In this document: positions 52,001-60,000 of the stretch, one piece after another
How positions within the stretch are numbered: position 1 is the stretch's first letter
How the letters are laid out: each line of letters opens with the position of its first letter
Assembly (NCBI GenBank): GCA_030704615.1
Contig: CM060732.1
Span: forward strand, 37,617,053 to 37,677,052
Reading direction: 5' to 3'
DNA length: 60,000 nt
From: Takakia lepidozioides
Taxonomy: Eukaryota > Streptophyta > Takakiopsida > Takakiales > Takakiaceae
Notes under the pieces: model-generated
Told to the model about the DNA's origin: nothing
Seen by the model: the letters and a program-made list of their open reading frames with translations, nothing else
The model's database searches: none
Translations under genes and position numbers: made by a program

Positions 52001-52440
52001 TGGACGGACCCCGCTGGAATCATTAAATACATGCAGGTCGCCAGGTCCAGCAAGCTTAATGACAATATTATTTCGTTCTCGCTTCATCCAATTTTTCAAG
52101 AACTCCGCACCCCCCGTGGGTACTTTTTTCATTAAATTAGGTGGGCCATGTCAAGATTCACTTAGAGTTGACATTTTCTGCGGCAAGTCATAATTATGGT
52201 TAGCCATAGTCTTGGCTAGTGGTAAATATTTTTAATAAGTCTCAAGCTTTATTATTATTATTATTATTTTCCAAACTCGACGATTAGGAGTTACCATATT
52301 GCTACATTTTGTTTTCAAAGTTCATCTTTTTAAGTGCAGATTATTCCCATATTTCGTCTACTCCAAGGGCAGAATTTTAAATATGCATTCTCTCTTAAAG
52401 TGAATTAATTAATGACGAAATAGAACTACCTTCACTACTT
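49080..52440. other. Long intergenic region, no recognised gene
   Basis: Poly(T) of about 28 bases followed by a C run sits at 50323-50358, perhaps the tail of a minus-strand insertion: the DNA to the right reads as gene-like pieces, but no domain was recognised. Short open frames around 50750-51600 (+) are uninterpretable. (ATT)n occurs at about 52250-52268. Confidence 0.35.
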
Positions 52441-52449
52441 TAAAATACC

Positions 52450-52800
52450 ACTCTACCCTCATCTCGCGGGCTGAATAAGGGGCCAAGGTTTGAAAGGGGG
52501 TGTGGGGATTAGAGAGTGGTCCAGGAATTATGAAGCAGGAGTTATAGTAAGCTACAGCAGCAGGAGTTCAATTAATAACTGTCATGTAAGGGGTGGGAAA
52601 ATAAAAATGCAGGAAGATAAGACCTATTACATAGGGGATGGTGCATGGTTAGATTGGGGTCAGGCATGGTGGTTTCGGTTTGACGTGTGTTAGGGCAGCT
52701 TTCTAGAAGGTCCCACTGCCCCTCTAGGCTATATAAAGAGAGCCAGGCTCTCATCCCCTGCATCTTACTATCTATTTTTATTACTTACTACATACTAGTA
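52450..52800 (+). other. Possible solo-LTR-like promoter segment
   Basis: A strong TATATAAAG (52730-52738) is followed 30 bases later by a pyrimidine-rich start-like CATCTTACT, and no gene follows. That combination is common in plant LTRs. No matching second LTR or target-site duplication was found. Confidence 0.22.
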
Positions 52801-52927
52801 TTTAGGGGGCTCTGCACAGGCAGGCACCAAACAAATGCAAACCATGACATAATAAATTAATAGAAGTAGAGGTAATGATGAATAAATAAATAAACCCCCC
52901 CCCATCTAATGAATATGGAAGCACATC

Positions 52928-53136
52928 GGATGGTAGCTCAACTGGTAAGTGCACAGTGTGTCGCCCTGGTGGTTCAGGGTTTGAATCCGCTGCCCTCTGC
53001 GGTGTGTGTGACCGGTTTGGTCTGGTGGTGATGTTCCCACCTGTGTGCCTCATGGCTTATCGAAAGGGGGTTAATTTGTCCGGGCCTGAATTGTGAGCAG
53101 TCGCTCCCAGGTTTCCTTTTTTTTTAAAGAATTTAA
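52928..53136 (+). repeat. tRNA-derived SINE, family 1, full-length copy
   Basis: Box A TGGTAGCTCAACTGG (52931-52945) and box B GGTTTGAATCC (52978-52988) are followed by a body ending GGGCCTGAATTGTGAGCAG, TCGCTCCCAGGTTTCC and a T run. The body is shared with 21987-22235 and with the fragment at 22500-22537. It sits about 260 bp upstream of the threonyl-tRNA synthetase start codon. Confidence 0.8.
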
Positions 53137-53396
53137 AAAAAAAGGAAACTATTGACAAGAGGTGCAGGAGATGACAATGGGAAAATAAAAAACAAACAAA
53201 CAAAAAAAACACAAACTTCCATGTCAAAGGTCTCCCGGGGAAGATAAGAAATAAGAAATTTAAAAATAGAGCCACGCTGGCAACAGGGCAAAACCCTAGT
53301 TAGGGTTAGGCGACTCCTTGGCGTGCCGGGTCTCCGTGTTCCCTCTTGTCCAGCGTCTCGCGGGTATGTAAGTGGGTGTGTATTCGAAAGGGAAGT

Positions 53397-56300
53397 ATGG
53401 CTGATGCGGGGGCAGAAAGCAATGGGGCGCCTCTGGGGCCCGCCTCGCTCTCCAGTGACGAAGTATTGAAGAAAAGAATAGCGATGTTTGTGGAAATTCA
53501 AGCTGCACAGAAGCTTGATTTGGAGGCAAAAGGGGGCGAGACAATCAAGTGCGTGTTGCATTGTGTTCTTCTCTCTTCATCTGTTATTGTCAGCTCACAT
53601 TCCGGATCCTTATGGTTTTTCTACTGGCTGATGGTTTTTGCAGAATTACAATGCCTGATGGTGCAGTGAGGGAAGGGAAGAAGTGGATCACTTCCCCCAT
53701 GGACATTGCCCGAGGGATTTCCAAAAAACTCGCGTCATCGGCCATGATTGCAGAGGTCCGGTTCTACTTAATCGAAGCTTTTCCCCATGGACAATGCAAA
53801 CTTTGCGATCCTCTTTGGGTGGGCAAGTGGAGACTCCAATCAGTATAGCAACGTAGTGTGGATTGGTGCTTGTCAAAGGGTCCTACAAGAGTCATCCTGC
53901 AGCTGCTATTATATTTCGGAACTATGTAGAGAAGTTCGCAAGTGGTTACTGACCACCACTTCTTATCTGATTAATGCAGGTTAATGGTCTCCTTTGGGAT
54001 ATGACGCGACCACTGGAAGGAGATTGCAAGCTGGAAATTTTTGCCTTCGACACTGACAAAGGTCGTGACACATTTTGGCATTCAAGTGCTCACATCCTCG
54101 GCCAGGTACGATGATGTTACTCGGTAGTAAAGAAACCTACCCTTCGAGCGTAATGATTGTCTCAGTGCACGAATTGCATGTCTTGGCAGCCACCAAAGGC
54201 TAGATAGTTGTGTTATTCATTCACCATAAGGCTTGTGATGAGTTCAACTAGTCTTAAACCATCATACATTTGGAGCATCTTTGTTTGCTGGGACTTTTGG
54301 TAGACCAATTTTCCAACCCAGTTTGCACCAAGATTTCTATAGGTGTATAGTGTCAGTAAATACTGTCTGGTTATAGTCATACGTGCTTCTCCAAGTAGTG
54401 GGTTGGTTTATGGATGTCTGTTGCTCTTGTGGTTGATGCTGAAAATGTTCTATCCTTCTTCTCCTTTTAAATAGTCATTGCAGTGTGGTGGATGGATTGC
54501 AGTCACTGGAGTTGGCGTATGGATGCAAGCTGTGCATTGGACCTTGCACAACACGAGGGGAGGTTAGTTTGTTGTGAAGTTCCCTTTGTCTCATTTTTAA
54601 AAGTTGAATATGGGTTGATCTCCTAAATTTGGTGGACTTTGAAAGAAAACACTAACCAACCTCTTATGCTTGCAGGGGTTCTACTATGACGCATTCTATG
54701 ATGGACTCACACTTAATGAGAAAGAGGACTTTGACCGAATTCAAACACAGGCCAACAAGGCCGTCAAGGTTGGCACCCTGATCCACTGCAGTTGAGAAGC
54801 TTCTAAATCTACCATCAGACCTTCGCCCAGTGTTCCTCCTTTTCTTGCCTTCATCTTGGTTATCTTGGCCGGGTTGCCACAGGGTCTGTCCAGGAAGAAG
54901 CATCTATGTCTTTGCTCATCGAGCGAGTAAGTGTGGCGTAAATTGCCGACTTACATAAGATCCTAGTAAAATATTTTCCACTTACACTCTTATATTCCTT
55001 GTGGATTCTAAAAGGTGGTGCCATGCTGTCTGCTCACTCAGGAAAACCAACCTTTTGAACGTATTGAGGTGACACGGCGGCAAGCACTTGATTTGTTTGC
55101 TGAGAACCAATTTAAGGTAATCCTTTGCTGATTCATAGCCTCACGTAGTCTTTTTGGAGGTTGTGTTTGGAAGCTGCTAGCACTGTGAGGCCAGGATGTC
55201 TCTGAGAGCTTACAATAGCTATATAGGCTTGAGTCAGGTCAGTCTGTAGTCATTTGAAATTCAATGTATGTGGATGCAGGTAGAAATTATCAACGAGTTA
55301 CCGGAAGATAAAACAATTACCGTGTACAGATGTGGCCCTTTGGTGGACTTATGCCGTGGGCCCCACATCCCCAGCACAAGCCATGTGAAGGCCTTCAGTT
55401 GTTTGAGGGTAAGTTCTCTCGATTACATCCAATTTCATGGCTCACTTTCCTTTGAGGTTCGTTTCAGGGGTTAATCATTTGTTCACTCAGCCGCTCTTTC
55501 ACAAGTGCATCTCTTGAGGCCAGTAAGTATTTTCCAGACTCCTGAGATTCTCCATATGTAGGCTTTCTCGATAGTATGAACACTGGGGTAAAAATTCCTT
55601 AAAACTTATATGCAGGCATCAGCATCTTATTGGAGGGGAAAAGCTGATCGAGAGAGCCTACAGCGTGTGTATGGAATTTCTTTTGATGATACCAAAAAGC
55701 TCAAGGTATGTACTGAATTGTGAAATTTTTCATGAAGTCTTGGTGAATTGTATCAGTGTGCTAAAGAAATTTACCCTGTACAGAAGGTGAAGGAGCAGTA
55801 GTCCTTTCTTGCTTTCTTGGGTGAAGGAGAGAAGCAAGTGACATATGCATCATATGTGCAGGAGTACCTGCACCGTCTTGAGGAAGCCAAGAAGCGGGAC
55901 CATAGGAAGCTTGGCCAAGCTCAAGAGCTTTTCTTCTTTCATGAGTTAAGGTACCTCCTTTAGCTCATGTTGACATTGAAGTTGATTAAGTGGGGTTTCA
56001 AAGGCGACTTTATTTACCACCAGATGCATATAACCATTTGTAACTTAGCTGACAGTTTGCACTCCATTTGGGGACATCCTGATGCTTGTTCTCGAAGACA
56101 ATGACAGTTGGAACTTTCACCTTCCAACTGGTTGTCACATATGCTCTTGGATCTGTCCGGCAAGTTCAACAGTATGGATTCATCTTGGGTCTCTGTTGGT
56201 CTGTTGTCCTCTTCCTCTTGACTTGTTTCAGCCCAGGAAGCTGTTTCTTTTTACCTCATGGGACAAGGATCTACAACAAGCTTCAGGCATTCATTCGTGG

Positions 56301-59300
56301 CGAGTACAGAAAACGAGGTTATGAGGAGGTATGTCTATGCCTACAAGCTTGAACAAAAACTTGTATTTCTCTCTTGTTTTCCTCTCTTGGTTTCAGTCTT
56401 AGTTCTTGTTTGTCCCATGGTCCCTCTAGAAGACCCCTTGGATGTCATAAGTCTCCTCTTTTTCTCTTGTCTCTCACCCTCTGACTGGGTGCTAGGTTGA
56501 CAAGCACGAGGCATCGTTGGGTTACATTGTCCACCCTCCCCTGGATGCTTATTGTAGCTGGATTGTGGGTTTCTTGAGTATGTGGTAAAACTGTCAGTGC
56601 TTTATCAGTGTTAGTCGTAAACAATTTAATTAGAGCACCAGCAAGCAGAAGGACCCTCTTGCTTAAGTAGTGTGTCAGAAGTGTATGCTGCATATGTCTC
56701 CTGATGCTTTCTTTATCCTCTTTGTGAGGAAGTTGACATGTTAACCTGAGGAGCGCTGATTGGATCATCGACATGTGGGATGCAACAGGTGGTGTCTCCA
56801 AACATGTTCAACATGAAGTTATGGGAGACATCTGGACATGCTGCCAATTACAAGGAGGACATGTTTGTCTTTGAGGTCCATTCTCTTTCCTGTGGGTATC
56901 TTCAAATTTACGTCCTGGGTAAACAAGCATTTATTTGATTGTGTGGTCAGATAAATATGCTGCATGTTGTGTTGAATGGATGTTCTAGTGCTCGCCTCAC
57001 CTAGTTGCAGTCACAAAGTCCTTTTGGATTTTTTCCTTTCTCTAGACCTCGTGTTGTTCATTTGTTCAGGTTGAAAACCAGGAGTTTGGATTGAAGCCGA
57101 TGAATTGCCCCGCCCATTGCCTTATGTTTGATCACCGTGTTCGGTCCTATCGAGGTGCAGTCCAATAGTTCTTCTGTTCACTAAGAAATAAATTTCTAGT
57201 GGAAATGTCATTTTGTAACCAAGATAGGGAGGTCTACCACTTGTCAGTTTGTATTTCATTATTCATGAAACATGCAGTTACTATAGGTGAGAGAGAGGAA
57301 AGAAAGGCAAAGAAAACTTGTTTTGGTCCAGTGCATATATCCATATGGTTCAGTCCACTTAGGATACTGTGGTGTGGTGGTTGTGGGTGTTCTAGAGCTG
57401 CCACTTCGGCTTGCGGATTTTGGGGTCCTTCATCGGAATGAGATGAGTGGTGCCCTATCCGGCCTGACACGTGTCCGTCGATTTCAGCAGGTAAATATGG
57501 GCTAACTGTATTAGTTGGTGAAATTGTCTGAGGGAAAAAAAGGCACCTTCTTGCCTGTCATGGTGGAACCAATTGGTACCAAGAGTTTCTCCAATACTAT
57601 GGTCGCGGATTGTACTGCCATCAACTCTCCTTTCCGTGCTGAGAAGAAACTGACAACAAGTTTTTGTTTGTGGCATTTTGTCGCAGGATGATGCACATAT
57701 TTTCTGCATGGAATCTCAGGTACTCCTGGGATTTTACTTGCTCGAGTTTGTAGCCAGAGAATCTCAGATTGATAGCAAACAAAAGATGTGGAGAGGTCAG
57801 AAGATGGAATAGTAGTGGCACTCCAGAGCCGGTTCTGGACTTACCGCTTTATTCTAGCTGCTCTAACTGTGCAATAGGAGCTGGCTATGTTCGGTTTGAT
57901 GCTTTCGAAAAGATTTGCTTCTCTCTGAGCAGAGTCTTATTTCAAAGTCGGGAATAATGGTTTACTGTCCTCATTGTAATGCCTACACAGTGAACATGCA
58001 GATTACTTAAGGAATATGCAGTATACTCTGACTTCAGCCTAGTGCCCAATCTCAGGTCCCCTTCAGATAGTCCTTCAGCTCCAGTTGTTCTTCACAAGCT
58101 GTGAGAAAGTGCAGGGTAGTGCCTGATTTCTTACCGCTTTATTCTAGCTGCTCTAACTGTGCAATAGGAGCTGGCTATGTTCGGTTTGATGCTTTCGAAA
58201 AGATTTGCTTCTCTCTGAGCAGAGTCTATTTCAAAGTCGGGAATAATGGTTTACTGTCCTCATTGTAATGCCTACACAGTGAACATGCAGATTACTTAAG
58301 GAATATGCAGTATACTCTGACTTCAGCCTAGTGCCCAATCTCAGGTCCCCTTCAGATAGTCCTTCAGCTCCAGTTGTTCTTTTCAAGCTGTGAGAAAGTG
58401 CAGGGTAGTGCCTGATTTGTGTTGAAGATGAGCTGGCACTGCAGGCTTGAGGATTAGGTGACTTTTCGAGAGAATTACTCATTCTACATTATTTGCTGTA
58501 GTGTTGTTGCCATACAACCCATGTGCAGTTTGGGCAGAACAAAGAGAGAACCGCCACTACCTTTGTGAGGGGTTCGCTCCAGTAATGGGACTTACCTTGA
58601 TCTAAACAGTCAGCTCAGCTTTCCAGACTTCCTCTAGAAAGCTCTTGGCACAAGCATCAATCTGCTTTGTGTGAGCTGCCCAGCAGCTAGACTCCAACAG
58701 GGCCAGAGAGCTTTAGGCTCAGCCTCAAGATTTTGAAAGGTGGTGAACAGAGGTGTAGGGACTATGCTCTTGATGGTCCTGAAGAGGGTCGCTCTCTGAT
58801 GAGAATACCCTGGACATTGTAGCAGGACTGTGTGTGTGAGAGATAGAGATAGTGTAAATATGGCCAAAGACGAGAGTAAACTGGATAGTGTTGAAACAAT
58901 GGAAAATATCAGCATTTACTTTGTATGACTTTCTGACGGGTTGTAGTGATGTTGTCTACTCTTGTGTATCCTGGGACAGCCTTTGGCCCGTGTCTTTGAA
59001 ATCTTGCAAGGGTACATTGAGGGGAGTCTTAGCAACTGTAGTGCGCCCTCAAATGCTTCTTTTGTACTCAGGCTAGCTAAGCAACCTTGGGCTGCCTGTG
59101 CTTGCTTACGTTGATAATTGTGGCCAGGAAGCCCTGGTGGGTAAATGAGTCACCAGTTATGTCGTTTGTCCCGTACACATTCTAGATGAATCATTTCACA
59201 ACAGGTTGAGTTTCATTTCATCATTTGATGTTTCTGGCAGGTGTCAGAGGAGGTGAAGAAGGTGTTGCAATTTGTGGATTATGTTTACACTGTTTTTGGC

Positions 59301-60000
59301 TTCACATTTGATTTGGTCCTCTCTACGGTAATCGTCCGTCTGATTTTCACCTTCTGTGTCCCTGCCATGTCAGAGTTGGACCAAACAGACAGGAATGAAG
59401 AATCAAGTAGAGCTGTAAGATATGCTGACTGTTGTCCATCAGCTAGTCACCTGAACATCAGATCTGGGGGTTCTATTGGCTGGGCTCTATACCGTGGGAC
59501 TTTCTGGGGTTGACGTGGAGTGCAAATGATAAAGGGAGGGAGGGAGTTTTCTGTAGAATCCAAAGACCCCATAGTCTTCTGTCTGCCAGTCTAGTGTCTT
59601 CTGTGGACTTGCATGGTTGCAGTGTAAAATTTTCCTTCTTTCTCTTCGAGTTTTGCAAGTGCATGCATGAGTCTGAAACATTGTGCAGAGACCAGAGAAG
59701 TATCTCGGGGAGGTGGAAACTTGGACTCGAGCAGAAAAAGCCTTGGAGAATGCTCTAAATGCTCTTGGCAAAGATTGGAAGGTTATTCTCGTCCCTATCA
59801 GTCTTCCCCTACCATTAAGTCTCTTTTTTTGAGGATATCTTCAGTTCCACTCTAGTCCATTGACCTGACTGTGAGGGCACTGCTCTTGGAGAAAGAATGT
59901 ATTTTGATTATTCTACTCAATGAGGAAGGGTGCTCAAAATGGCCAAGTGTTTTAAGTTATTACATTGCAATTTATTTGAAAGCATGATCTTACTCCAATG
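53397..60000 (+). CDS. TARS: Threonyl-tRNA synthetase, cytosolic type, 5' part (runs off the window)
   Basis: It charges tRNA-Thr. Sixteen exons are visible: 53397-53548, 53644-53755, 53980-54105, 54503-54562, 54676-54768, 55042-55116, 55280-55408, 55616-55705, 55862-55950, 56232-56328, 56789-56875, 57070-57154, 57396-57490, 57687-57719, 59241-59327, 59689-59781, all in phase. The N-terminal TGS domain has [20 protein letters not shown]. The editing domain has [11 protein letters not shown] and [15 protein letters not shown]. The catalytic core has [61 protein letters not shown] and [15 protein letters not shown]. The exon ending at 59781 reads [19 protein letters not shown]; the anticodon-binding domain lies beyond the window. 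The [10 protein letters not shown] start has no targeting signal. The usual motif-2-region MNCPGH reads MNCPAH. Confidence 0.95.
57841..58417. repeat. Recent 290-bp tandem duplication in a threonyl-tRNA synthetase intron
   Basis: Unit 1 is 57841-58130 and unit 2 begins at 58131, both starting TTACCGCTTTATTCTAGCTG. They differ by only a few bases (GAGTCTTATTTC against GAGTCTATTTC; TTCACAAGC against TTTCAAGC). The array lies in the 1.5-kb intron 57720-59240. Confidence 0.93.
58524..58830 (-). mobile_element. LINE family A 3'-end fragment in a threonyl-tRNA synthetase intron
   Basis: On the minus strand the peptide [20 protein letters not shown] and then [11 protein letters not shown] can be read, followed by the family's 3' end (GTCCCATTACTGGAGCGAAC, AAAGGTAG, TTCTGCCCAAACTG). 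It is the same subfamily as 32531-32985 and 37870-38172, and antisense to the host gene. Confidence 0.85.

Overview
The window is nuclear DNA of a land plant, most likely a seed-free one (bryophyte, lycophyte or fern). The evidence is GT-AG introns of about 70-1500 bp, a galectin-domain hydroxyproline O-galactosyltransferase, plant-like NADP-malic enzyme, eIF2-beta and DSS1, and the remains of a PLS-type PPR gene. A MORN2-like protein hints at a lineage that keeps motile sperm. I cannot name the species. All gene models were read by eye from conserved protein motifs plus phase-compatible splice sites. No transcript or database was available.

Layout. 1-14.3 kb is repeat-rich and holds no intact gene. 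It contains an 18-bp coding minisatellite, LTR-like and hairpin DNA, a broken PPR gene, an array of near-palindromes, a decayed non-LTR element with an RNase H domain, and three copies of a retroelement family that ends in a C(UUCG)G-type hairpin. 14.35-20.49 kb (+) is a complete cytosolic NADP-malic enzyme gene of 19 exons. 21.6-22.8 kb is a hAT-like non-autonomous transposon carrying a tRNA-derived SINE. 24.1-36.1 kb (+) is a complete GALT-type galactosyltransferase gene whose third coding intron has grown to 6.4 kb through nested LINE insertions, two of them with clear target-site duplications. 36.8-39.3 kb (-, perhaps starting at 41.08 kb) is the MORN2-like gene. 41.7-43.0 kb is a second hAT-like element. 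43.5-47.9 kb (-) is eIF2-beta, divergently paired with DSS1/SEM1 (48.3-49.1 kb, +) across 390 bp. 49.1-53.4 kb is gene-poor and includes another SINE. 53.4 kb to the window end (+) is the 5' part of cytosolic threonyl-tRNA synthetase.

The genes are housekeeping or cell-biology genes with no shared pathway: carbon metabolism, arabinogalactan-protein glycosylation, a cilium-associated protein, translation initiation, the proteasome, and tRNA charging. The striking feature of the window is how retroelements have colonised introns of otherwise intact genes. 3' ends of one LINE family occur inside the introns of GALT, MORN2 and threonyl-tRNA synthetase. I found no CRISPR array, operon, rRNA gene or convincing functional tRNA gene.
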